Notes: generated by a model from the letters alone, not told the origin. A DNA stretch of 14,230 bases from an uncultured Candidatus Saccharibacteria bacterium (GCA_947364965.1 CANAUU010000017.1:1-14230); one strand, 5' to 3'; numbered from the stretch's first letter, positions 1 to 5,965 are shown. Numbers and translations: made by a program.

Positions 1-127
1 AGCTTGGGCGAGCACCATTCTCGCTGTTGTCGCCCCAGGCTGAGACTAGGGAAGGAGTCACGACTGCGACACCCGCCACGGCTGTAGCGCCCGAAAGCAA
101 AGCAGCTAGTTTAGTAATTTTACGCAT
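1..127 (-). CDS. Secreted protein, N-terminal part (runs off the left edge)
   Basis: The reading frame starts at ATG 127-125, preceded at 8-nt spacing by an AGGAGA ribosome binding site (135-140), and stays open to the window edge, giving 42 residues. The start MRKITKL is followed by an Ala/Gly/Val-rich hydrophobic stretch and a likely signal-peptidase site after LVSA; the mature protein would begin with WGDNSENGARPS. A basic start, hydrophobic core and AxA-like cleavage site show that the product is exported by Sec. From memory, many Saccharibacteria secreted proteins have an AWG-type sequence right after the signal, which is one reason for the taxonomic guess. Nothing of the functional domain is visible. 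It is served by the promoter at 519-547 through a very long leader. Confidence 0.8.
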   Translation of the reverse strand, partial: MRKITKLAALLSGATAVAGVAVVTPSLVSAWGDNSENGARPS

Positions 128-512
128 TTGATATTCTCCTAATTAATTGTTTTGGCATCAATCGGCGTGATTGATACCAGTTAGTTGTCGGTGTTAATCT
201 TCGCGACTAGCACCGACCAGTTTATGACACTTTCATTGCGGTCAATGTCGACTGGTTTCAGCTTGAGGTAAGAACCGGTTATTAATGTTTAATTACGGTT
301 CTCATTTATATTCTTGGCTGAGGGACTGACTTTACGAACTGGCTTTTCGTGGTCTGATTTGTGGCTTGCCGTAATTTGATTATTATATTTTGGCTCAACC
401 TTGTCTACCTTTCGGCTAATCCCCTACTCTGGGAAATTACGATATTGGAGTAGGTCCCACGCTTTTTCAAGCTCGTTATTGTAAAGTTTCTGATAACCTA
501 TTTCAAGGTTAT
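128..512 (-). promoter_or_regulatory. Long structured 5' leader of the secreted-protein gene
   Basis: About 385 nt lie between the predicted transcription start (near 512) and the ATG at 127, with no convincing gene. Inverted repeats able to form hairpins: CCTACTC (423-429) with GAGTAGG (448-454); AGAACCG (271-277) with CGGTTCT (296-302); GTCGGTG (187-193) with CACCGAC (211-217); ATCAATC with GATTGAT (about 157-175). The last sits just upstream of the ribosome binding site at 135-140. A riboswitch, a protein-binding leader or an mRNA stabiliser are all possible; I recognise no known riboswitch core. Confidence 0.4.
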
Positions 513-518
513 GCTATC

Positions 519-547
519 ATTGTAGCACACCATAACCTTTTTGTCAA
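519..547 (-). promoter_or_regulatory. Sigma70-type promoter for the secreted-protein gene
   Basis: On the minus strand, TTGACA (547-542), a 17-bp spacer and TACAAT (524-519), with TGTGC just before the -10. This is a near-consensus promoter and has the same TGTGC extension as the promoters at 5794-5822, 13590-13618 and near 5716. Transcription should start close to 512. Confidence 0.8.
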
Positions 548-724
548 TACTTTTATGTTTTTTCGGGGGCTTAGCAAGGTTTTTATATGGATTTTTGATA
601 ATTGGCAATGGTTTTGTATGAATATTGGTGGTTTAGCAAGGTGTTTATGAGCATATCGATAATTTGGCAAGGATTTGCGGATAAACTGGGTATTTTGCAA
701 GCATAGACAAGAAGGCTCTGGACG
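541..724. repeat. Degenerate tandem array, 30-31 bp period (TTNGCAA units)
   Basis: On the plus strand the heptamer TTNGCAA recurs at 571 (TTAGCAA), 602 (TTGGCAA), 633 (TTAGCAA), 664 (TTGGCAA) and 694 (TTTGCAA), that is at steps of 31, 31, 31 and 30 bp. A weaker unit (TTGTCAA) at 541 overlaps the -35 box of the minus-strand promoter. Most units continue with a G/T-rich run such as GGTTTTTATATG. The period is close to three helical turns, so the motifs would lie on one face of the helix. The array sits directly upstream of the promoter at 519-547. One DnaA-box-like TTATCCGCA (minus, 684-676) lies within it. There are no unique spacers, so it is not a CRISPR array. Confidence 0.6.
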
Positions 725-797
725 ATATGTCCTCTGTAAGAACTGTTTGTCCCCTATTGGAGTAGCTATTATATTCCACGGTGGCAGATCGTTATGC

Positions 798-826
798 TTG
801 ACTTTTAGAGTATTGTGTGATACAAT
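798..826 (+). promoter_or_regulatory. Promoter for the 913-1716 secreted-protein gene
   Basis: TTGACT (798-803), a 17-bp spacer ending in TGTGTGA and TACAAT (821-826). The leader of about 80 nt contains a small hairpin, TCCCAT (841-846) with ATGGGA (852-857), and leads to the ribosome binding site at 898-903. The region 725-797 between the tandem array and this promoter shows nothing else I recognise. Confidence 0.75.
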
Positions 827-912
827 AGGGGTGTGTTAAGTCCCATATTTAATGGGATGAGGCATGGACTTTGTCAGCACTATCCCAAAAAATTGAAAGG
901 AAGATGATTCAA

Positions 913-1716
913 ATGAAGAAGTCCAAGCGTATCCTGTCCTATCTGCTGTGCCTGGTGATGGTTTTCGGGTTCACGGCGGCGGCTTATGCGGCCGATGCCA
1001 AAGACACGGCGCCGAACTCTGGCACCGTGGTCGGCGACGAGGTGACGAGAGTGCCGGATGGCCCCTGCACTGCGCCGCCGTCTGTGGAGCAGACGGTTCC
1101 TGACGAGCTGCCGACGACGGTCGGCCTCAGTATCGGCACGCTGAACGCGTATTCGATGGAATACGAGCGCTGCTACTTCGACCCGGAGCTGGAGTCGCTG
1201 ATGGCAGTTTTCCGCTTGAGCGACGCTGGCAAGATTCAGGCTCTGTTCGACTATTGTCCGCCGGCTTACCGGTTATCGGACGAGTTAGCACGCCTGAAGG
1301 CGGCCAAAGCTGGCTCCACTGAGTACACACTGGCAAAGCTGGACGTGGCCGAGATTCTGAACGACCTGCTCATGAACGCGGGCGGCGGTCCGGATTATCG
1401 CTTTGTTCCCTACGGGGAGCTGATCGACACGGCGGCTGAAGTCATTCAGACCGAGGAATTCAAGAAGCTCGTGACGACGCTGACGCCGGTTGCGGAACTG
1501 GAGGCGGAGGGCGGAAAGCTCGACGCACGGTCGCTAATGCTGGTCTTCACGCCCGAGGAGCTGGCGGGAATCTACACAGATTTGCGTGCGGTGGTCTATG
1601 GCGAGTACAGCCTGCGGCTGGACTGGTTGGATGAGATGGAGTTCTCGCTGGCGATTCCGCTGAAGGCGGAGGAAGGCGTAAGCTCTGGTCACGATTCGGC
1701 GCCGGCGTGCAGCTGA
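913..1716 (+). CDS. Secreted protein of unknown function with a Firmicutes-like signal peptide
   Basis: The predicted product is 267 aa. I choose ATG 913 because AGGAAG (898-903) is well spaced from it and because MKKSKRIL followed by a hydrophobic core and AAAYAAD is a textbook Sec signal peptide; an in-frame TTG at 871 and ATG at 904 are less likely. The mature part is acidic and mostly helical in appearance, with four cysteines (in DGPC, YERC, FDYC and the terminal PACS) that could form two disulfides outside the cell. I do not recognise the family. The gene stands alone, with its own promoter (798-826) and terminator (1791-1823). Its GC-rich third positions and its signal peptide, which resembles those of gut Clostridia, differ from the AWG-type protein at the left edge, so acquisition from a Firmicutes-like source is possible but unproven. 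Confidence 0.8.
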   Translation: MKKSKRILSYLLCLVMVFGFTAAAYAADAKDTAPNSGTVVGDEVTRVPDGPCTAPPSVEQTVPDELPTTVGLSIGTLNAYSMEYERCYFDPELESLMAVFRLSDAGKIQALFDYCPPAYRLSDELARLKAAKAGSTEYTLAKLDVAEILNDLLMNAGGGPDYRFVPYGELIDTAAEVIQTEEFKKLVTTLTPVAELEAEGGKLDARSLMLVFTPEELAGIYTDLRAVVYGEYSLRLDWLDEMEFSLAIPLKAEEGVSSGHDSAPACS

Positions 1717-1790
1717 GGATTCTCACAGCAGCGGTTTCAGAACTCCTCATGGCTGGCGATGAGCCGGCCTGCGGCCAAGGGTTAGTGCAA

Positions 1791-1823
1791 AGGGTCTCCC
1801 CGTGTGGGGAGACCCTATTTTTT
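1791..1823 (+). terminator. Strong intrinsic terminator
   Basis: A perfect 11-bp stem, AGGGTCTCCCC (1791-1801) with GGGGAGACCCT (1806-1816), closes a GTGT loop and is followed by A and six T. It ends the 913-1716 transcript. On the minus strand the T-run is too short for it to serve leuS well. Confidence 0.92.
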
Positions 1824-1899
1824 GATTTTCGCTCTGTTGTTTATAGATCGAGGGTGGCGAATGAGCTGGTGTGTGGCTCGATTTTTGTGCGATTTAGTT

Positions 1900-4542
1900 T
1901 TAGACGACAATGTTGATGAGTTTGGCGCCTTTCGGGACGATGACCTTGCGGATTTCCTTGCCGGCGATGAACTTTTGGACGTTCCCTTCGGCGAGAGCGA
2001 GTGCTTGGAGCTGGTCGGCGTCGCCGAGCAGGTCGGGCGAGACCGAGAGTTTGCCGCGAAGCTTGCCGTTGACTTGGATGACTACTTCAACCGTATCGGC
2101 AGCAAGGGCGGATTCGTCCCAAGTCGGCCAGACATCGTCTGCACCGAGTTTTTCGAGCATTTCGGAGGCAAGGTGCGGAGCAAAAGGCTTCAAGAGTTTC
2201 GCGAGGGCAACCTTATCCTCTTCGAGCGGCGCGGCAAAGATATTATTGACGAATTCCATGAGGGCGGCGACGGCGGTGTTGAAGCTGCAGCGGTGGATGT
2301 CTTCGGTGACCTTCTTGATGGTTTTGTGACGGATAACCGTAGAAGAGGCGGCCCCACTCATTGCGCGTCCTTCGGACACGCTCCGGGCCGCTCTGGCCGA
2401 GTCTTCATGTCCCGCAGCACCCGAACGAACGGGCTCGTCCCCGTCTACACTTTCTTCGTTATCATTTTTGAAACAAATGGTCCAGCAGCGGTTCAGGAAG
2501 CGATAAACTCCGCCGATAGCCTCGGTGTTCCAGGCGGCGTCTTGGTCGTAGGGGCCGATGAACATTTCGTAGGTGCGGAGAGTGTCGGCACCGTAGCCGC
2601 TGTCGATGACCTCGAGCGGGTCAATGACGTTTCCCTTCGACTTGGACATTTTCTTGCCGTCGGGGGCGTTGATATAACCATTATAGAGGAGCTTCTTGAT
2701 AGGCTCGCGGAAGGGCAAGTAGCCTTGGTCGGCGAAGAATTTGCACCAGAAGCGGATATATAAGAGATGAGCGACGGCATGGTCGCCGCCGACATAGATG
2801 TCGGTCGGGGCCCAATATTTAATTGCTTCGGAGTCCCAGGCAGCGTCCTCGTCGTGCGGACTGACATAGCGCCAGAGATACCAGGAGGAGCAAGCGTAGC
2901 CGTCGAGCGTGTCGGTCTCGCGGGCGCACTCAATATCATTGCCATTTTCGTCTTTCAGAGTGACTTTGAGCCAGTCCTTGGCCTTGGCGAGCGGTGAATG
3001 ACCGGTGTCGTCAGGCTTGTAATCTTCGATTTCGGGGTGGATGACGGGAAGTTGGTCTTCGGGGATTGGATGAGCGTTGCCGTCTTTGTCGTAAGCGATT
3101 GGAATTGGGCAACCCCAGTAGCGCTGGCGAGAAATCAGCCAATCACGCATTTTATAGGTGACTTTCGGGCGACCAAGTCCGCGTTCTTCGAGCCAGGCGA
3201 CGATTTGCTCGCGAGCGTCTTCGGTGCGGGTGCCGTTGAATTGGGCGGAATTGACAAGGACGCCTTCGCCGTGATAGAAACGGCTGCTTTCTGAACTGTC
3301 GTCTGGGGCTTCGACGACTTGGATGACGGGGAGATCAAACTTCTCAGCAAACTCAAAATCGCGATCATCGTGGGCCGGCACAGCCATGATGGCACCGGTG
3401 CCGTAGCCGCTCAAGGCATAATCAGCAACCCAGATGGGGATTTTTTCGCCACTGGCAGGGTTAATCGCGTAGCTGCCGGTGAAGACGCCGGTTTTTTCCT
3501 TGTTTTCTTGGCGCTCAATTTCGGATTTCTTGAGAGCATCCTGGCAGTATTGTTTGACTTTCTCGGCGGTCGAGTCAATGACGAGGTCGTTAATTAGCGG
3601 GTGTTCCGGGGCAAGGACGAGGAAGGTTGCGCCGAAGAGGGTGTCGGGACGGGTGGTGAAGACCGTAATGATATCCTTGCGGGACAAAGCGCCGTCTGCG
3701 CGTCCTTCGGACACGCTCCGGGCCGCTCTGGCCAAGTCTTCATGTTCCGCAGCACCCGAACCGGCGCTCTGCCCCACCGTTTGTTCATCATTGCCCGCGT
3801 TGGCGCTCCGACTCGTCGCCCGTTCATCACGAGCAATTTGAAACCCAACTTCGGCGCCTTCGGAGCGGCCGATCCAGTTTTTCTGCATGGTTTTGATCTT
3901 GTCGGGCCAGTCGAGAGCGTCGATGCCGTCGAGTAGTTCGTCGGCATAGGCAGTGATTTTGAAGAACCATTGCTTCATTTTCTTCTTTTCGACTTCATGG
4001 CCGCAGCGCCAGCAATGACCGTTTTCGACCTGTTCGTTAGCAAGGACGGTTTGGTCGACTGGGCACCACCACTGATACGACTCTTTCTGATAGGCGAGGC
4101 CGGCTTTGTAGAGCTGGAGGAAGCACCACTGGGTCCATTTATAATACTCGGGGTCGGAGGTGTTGATTTCACGACTCCAGTCGATAGCGTAGCCGAGCTT
4201 TTGGGCTTGCTTGCGGAAATTGGCGATATTGGTCGCGGTCGCGTTCTGGGGAGAAATACCGGTTTTGATGGCGTAATTCTCGGCGGGGAGACCGAAGGTG
4301 TCATAGCCGAAGGGGCGCAGGACATTCATTTCCTGCTGAGTATAGAAGCGGGCGAGGACGTCGACGATGGTAAAGTTGCGGACATGGCCGACGTGGAGAC
4401 CGGCGCCGGAAGGGTAGGGGAACATTTCGGCGAGGTATTTTTTGGGTTTTTGCTCGTCGAGCGGACCGGCCTTGAAAGCCTCGGTTTCGGCCCAGATTTT
4501 TTGCCATTTTTGTTCAATTTTCAGCGGGTCATATCTATCCAT
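1900..4542 (-). CDS. leuS: Leucyl-tRNA synthetase with two inserted repeat-derived segments
   Basis: 880 aa class I synthetase that charges tRNA-Leu in the cytoplasm. Visible landmarks in order: HVGH (residues 50-53, the HIGH motif); a zinc-ribbon-like CPVDQ...HCWRCGHE; NWIGRSEGAEV entering the CP1 editing domain; TTRPDTLFGATF and GTGAIMAVPAHDDRDF of the editing site; RDWLISRQRYWGCPIP; KMSKS (631-635); and a C-terminal anticodon-binding region ending in NGKLRGK and a KxIVPKGKLINIVV-like tail. The catalytic, editing and C-terminal parts look complete. Two stretches do not belong to the family: about residues 237-289 at the start of the editing domain and about 695-733 after the catalytic core. 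Each contains the same 22-residue repeat-encoded sequence. No Shine-Dalgarno precedes ATG 4542; the -10 box ends 7 nt upstream, so the mRNA is probably leaderless. Identity is very secure. Confidence 0.97.
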   Translation of the reverse strand: MDRYDPLKIEQKWQKIWAETEAFKAGPLDEQKPKKYLAEMFPYPSGAGLHVGHVRNFTIVDVLARFYTQQEMNVLRPFGYDTFGLPAENYAIKTGISPQNATATNIANFRKQAQKLGYAIDWSREINTSDPEYYKWTQWCFLQLYKAGLAYQKESYQWWCPVDQTVLANEQVENGHCWRCGHEVEKKKMKQWFFKITAYADELLDGIDALDWPDKIKTMQKNWIGRSEGAEVGFQIARDERATSRSANAGNDEQTVGQSAGSGAAEHEDLARAARSVSEGRADGALSRKDIITVFTTRPDTLFGATFLVLAPEHPLINDLVIDSTAEKVKQYCQDALKKSEIERQENKEKTGVFTGSYAINPASGEKIPIWVADYALSGYGTGAIMAVPAHDDRDFEFAEKFDLPVIQVVEAPDDSSESSRFYHGEGVLVNSAQFNGTRTEDAREQIVAWLEERGLGRPKVTYKMRDWLISRQRYWGCPIPIAYDKDGNAHPIPEDQLPVIHPEIEDYKPDDTGHSPLAKAKDWLKVTLKDENGNDIECARETDTLDGYACSSWYLWRYVSPHDEDAAWDSEAIKYWAPTDIYVGGDHAVAHLLYIRFWCKFFADQGYLPFREPIKKLLYNGYINAPDGKKMSKSKGNVIDPLEVIDSGYGADTLRTYEMFIGPYDQDAAWNTEAIGGVYRFLNRCWTICFKNDNEESVDGDEPVRSGAAGHEDSARAARSVSEGRAMSGAASSTVIRHKTIKKVTEDIHRCSFNTAVAALMEFVNNIFAAPLEEDKVALAKLLKPFAPHLASEMLEKLGADDVWPTWDESALAADTVEVVIQVNGKLRGKLSVSPDLLGDADQLQALALAEGNVQKFIAGKEIRKVIVPKGAKLINIVV
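2362..2426 (-). repeat. Gene-embedded small repeat, copy A (within leuS)
   Basis: 65 bp matching copy B (3697-3761) at 63 of 65 positions, in the same orientation and same reading frame. It encodes LeuRS residues about 706-727 (core ARAARSVSEGRA). In the leuS sense, GCGTGTCC-GAA-GGACGCGC forms an 8-bp hairpin with one G-U pair, and GGCC-AGAGC-GGCC a second one. It lies between the catalytic core and the helical domain that begins HKTIKKVTEDIHR, a place where linkers vary in LeuRS. Confidence 0.85.
3697..3761 (-). repeat. Gene-embedded small repeat, copy B (within leuS)
   Basis: The second 65-bp copy differs from copy A at only two positions (offsets 37 and 49), both non-synonymous (Leu for Ser, Glu for Gly). 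It encodes residues about 261-282 in an insertion of roughly 50 residues between EVGFQIA and DIITVFTTRPDT. It is bracketed by a perfect 7-bp inverted repeat, AGCGCCG (3688-3694) and CGGCGCT (3762-3768), which copy A lacks. Confidence 0.85.
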
Positions 4543-4549
4543 GGTTCAA

Positions 4550-4578
4550 ATTATACTTTATCTCGAGGGTTTTCGCAA
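4550..4578 (-). promoter_or_regulatory. leuS promoter (leaderless start)
   Basis: TTGCGA (4578-4573), a 17-bp spacer and TATAAT (4555-4550) on the minus strand. Only TTGAACC separates the -10 from ATG 4542, so transcription would begin at or next to the start codon. The gap 4543-4632 also holds a short CCCC-TGC-GGGG hairpin downstream of the 4633-5571 gene, a weak terminator at best. Confidence 0.75.
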
Positions 4579-4632
4579 GGCGGCGCGGTATGAAATTGCC
4601 CCGCAGGGGTTGGCTGCGAGGCGGATAAAGTG

Positions 4633-5571
4633 CTAGAGGTTTTTCTGTGATTTGAACATAGCCAGTGAGCGACTGGCACGGGCGCGTTCCTGCTCGAGGG
4701 AGCCACGTTCGTCGGAGCTAGTGAACTTGCGCCAAGCCTTCTGGAAGATGTTAAGCTTCTGATAGCTTGCGGTGGCTTGTTGGAGTTTCTCTTCGATCTC
4801 GGCAAGATTTTCCTCGAGACGTTCGAGTTCAGCCTGTTCGTCCACCTTTACGCGCTCAGCCCATGTATCGGCAGCTTTGCGTTCCAGTTCGGTTAGTTTC
4901 TTGCTTGTATCGAGATCGGCGAAGCGCTGAGCTTTATCGATTGCTTGGTTGAATGCCTGTAAGTCCGAGTAATCACTGCTAAGATTGGCGGCTCTTTCTC
5001 CCAACGCTTCTAGGTCGACCACTGGCAATTCGATGCTTTCTTCGGCTCCATCCTCGAGGTAGTTATTCTGCTGGTTCTGCAGGCGGAGCTGTTCCCGCTT
5101 CGCGATGTCGGCATTGTACTCTTGAAGCTTCCAGCCGCTCACGATCATGCCGTCGCCGGCTTCTGCGGCGCCAAGAATATGCATTCCGGTGTTTTCGCCG
5201 CTTAACCGACCGCGGTTAATCTCCAACATAAACGCTTCTTGCTGAACACTTTCCGGAGCAGCGTCGAGGTCAGGATAGGCACTTGCGATATAAACTAGGC
5301 GCTTCGTCATCTGATTGAACTGGTCACGATTGCGTTCGAGCTGTACTTCTGGGTCATCTAGGTCGAGCGTCTCACTCGTGCTTTCTGGCGTGTCTGAACC
5401 AGTTTCGACGGCTTCTAAATCGTTTAACCCTCCGGGTGTTTCGGACGTTTCTGGCAACGGTGTTTCAGCTGGCGAGGTTTCGCCGAAGTCCGGAACATTT
5501 GCCATAGCTTCCGCCCAAGGATTATCATTGCCGCCTCCGTACGCTTCAGGATTTTTAAGTTGCTCGCTCAT
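4633..5571 (-). CDS. Hypothetical protein with disordered N-terminus and C-terminal coiled coil
   Basis: 312 aa from ATG 5571, which has GAGAGG (5582-5577) at 5-nt spacing; an upstream in-frame start at 5628 would lie inside the leader structure and is rejected. There is no signal peptide or membrane segment. Residues about 20-80 are rich in Pro, Thr, Ser and Glu and look unstructured. The middle has a compact-looking stretch (QLERNRDQFNQMTKRLVYIA and on). From about residue 190 on the sequence is charged and heptad-like (AELERLEENLAEIEEKLQQA), then ends with the basic segment FQKAWRKFTSSDERGSLEQ. A cytoplasmic scaffold or structural role would fit, but I do not recognise the family. It has its own promoter and a complex leader that suggests regulated expression. 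Confidence 0.82.
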   Translation of the reverse strand: MSEQLKNPEAYGGGNDNPWAEAMANVPDFGETSPAETPLPETSETPGGLNDLEAVETGSDTPESTSETLDLDDPEVQLERNRDQFNQMTKRLVYIASAYPDLDAAPESVQQEAFMLEINRGRLSGENTGMHILGAAEAGDGMIVSGWKLQEYNADIAKREQLRLQNQQNNYLEDGAEESIELPVVDLEALGERAANLSSDYSDLQAFNQAIDKAQRFADLDTSKKLTELERKAADTWAERVKVDEQAELERLEENLAEIEEKLQQATASYQKLNIFQKAWRKFTSSDERGSLEQERARASRSLAMFKSQKNL

Positions 5572-5709
5572 TTTTACCTCTCTTTCCGCCACAACAAAAA
5601 TGCGGCTATTTACTAGTCGCGAAACCAAACAGCTTCTCGTTTACGAAAAACTGCGCAAATAGCCGCATAATTCTCATAAACGAGCTGGGTTAAAACTGTT
5701 TGATTTCGC
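5572..5709 (-). promoter_or_regulatory. Attenuator-like 5' leader with competing stems and a small ORF
   Basis: Order in the minus-strand transcript: C' (5709-5696), B' (5684-5677), A' (5668-5657), B (5643-5636), C (5632-5619), A (5611-5600). C'/C is a 14-bp stem with one G-U pair (GCGAAATCAAACAG with CTGTTTGGTTTCGC) and B'/B an 8-bp stem (CTCGTTTA with TAAACGAG); together they form one long arm that traps A' in its loop. A'/A is a perfect 12-bp stem (ATGCGGCTATTT with AAATAGCCGCAT) followed by TTTTTGTTG, as in a terminator. The two foldings cannot both form as simple stems. A 23-codon ORF (ATG 5677, TAG ending 5606; five Phe codons) runs across A', B, C and into A. I know of no named riboswitch with this layout. 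Confidence 0.55.
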
Positions 5710-5715
5710 AATTCT

Positions 5716-5726
5716 ATTATAGCACA
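5716..5726 (-). promoter_or_regulatory. Extended -10 promoter of the coiled-coil gene
   Basis: TGTGC directly followed by TATAAT (5721-5716) on the minus strand. No good -35 box is present at 17 bp. The start site would be near 5709, exactly at the first base of leader arm C'. Confidence 0.65.
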
Positions 5727-5793
5727 GCGGGGGGAGATTTAGGGATTTTTGGTGCTCCAGGGCAGTGGCGGAGCTTGGCGTTAGGCAAAATGC

Positions 5794-5822
5794 TTGACTT
5801 TTTATGAAATGTGTGCTATAAT
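5794..5822 (+). promoter_or_regulatory. Promoter of the 5966-6322 gene
   Basis: TTGACT (5794-5799), a 17-bp spacer ending TGTGTGC and TATAAT (5817-5822). It is divergent from the promoter near 5716. It resembles the promoter at 13590-13618 beyond the boxes: both have TTGACTTTTT at the -35, TGTGCTATAAT at the -10 and AAGTATAGG just after it. Confidence 0.88.
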
Positions 5823-5828
5823 GGAAGT

Positions 5829-5965
5829 ATAGGCTGTTTTCTGACGGCTTATGTACCTAGGAATGTTGGTTTTTGGTGTCTTTCGGAGTTGTTCAACTAT
5901 TCCCTGAGCCTAGATAAGTTCGCTGCGTTTTAGAAATCTATATCAGATACAGGAGGGGCTATAAA
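5829..5965 (+). promoter_or_regulatory. Structured 5' leader of the 5966-6322 gene
   Basis: About 137 nt of leader. GGAATGTTG (5860-5868) pairs with CAAC-T-ATTCC (5894-5903), nine pairs with one bulged T, flanked outside by GGCT (5846-5849) with AGCC (5907-5910). A small ORF MYLGMLVFGVFRSCSTIP (ATG 5851, stop 5905-5907) covers the hairpin but has no visible ribosome binding site. The main gene has AGGAGGGG at 5951-5958. Confidence 0.4.

Noticed and set aside
676..684. Replication origin based on a DnaA-box-like sequence
   Set aside because: Only one near-match (TTATCCGCA, minus strand) is present and neither dnaA nor dnaN is nearby; kept only as an alternative for the tandem array.
541..724. 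CRISPR array
   Set aside because: The period is about 31 bp with no unique spacers between well conserved repeats, units are degenerate, and no cas gene is present.
871..912. TTG start at 871 for the secreted protein
   Set aside because: It adds a polar stretch before a complete signal peptide and lacks a ribosome binding site; ATG 913 has both features.
1804..2763. Long plus-strand ORF (319 codons) opposite leuS
   Set aside because: It lies antisense to conserved LeuRS sequence, has no promoter or ribosome binding site, and its protein has no recognisable domain. Open antisense frames are expected opposite GC-biased genes. The same holds for 3970-4593 and the other long frames opposite leuS, the LOG gene and gap.
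3575..3947. leuS broken by frameshift at the repeat insertions
   Set aside because: The frame stays open through both insertions and every downstream LeuRS motif, including KMSKS and the C-terminal domain, is intact.
5572..5628. Longer form of the coiled-coil protein starting at 5628
   Set aside because: It would start inside the leader stems and has no ribosome binding site, whereas ATG 5571 has GAGAGG at good spacing.
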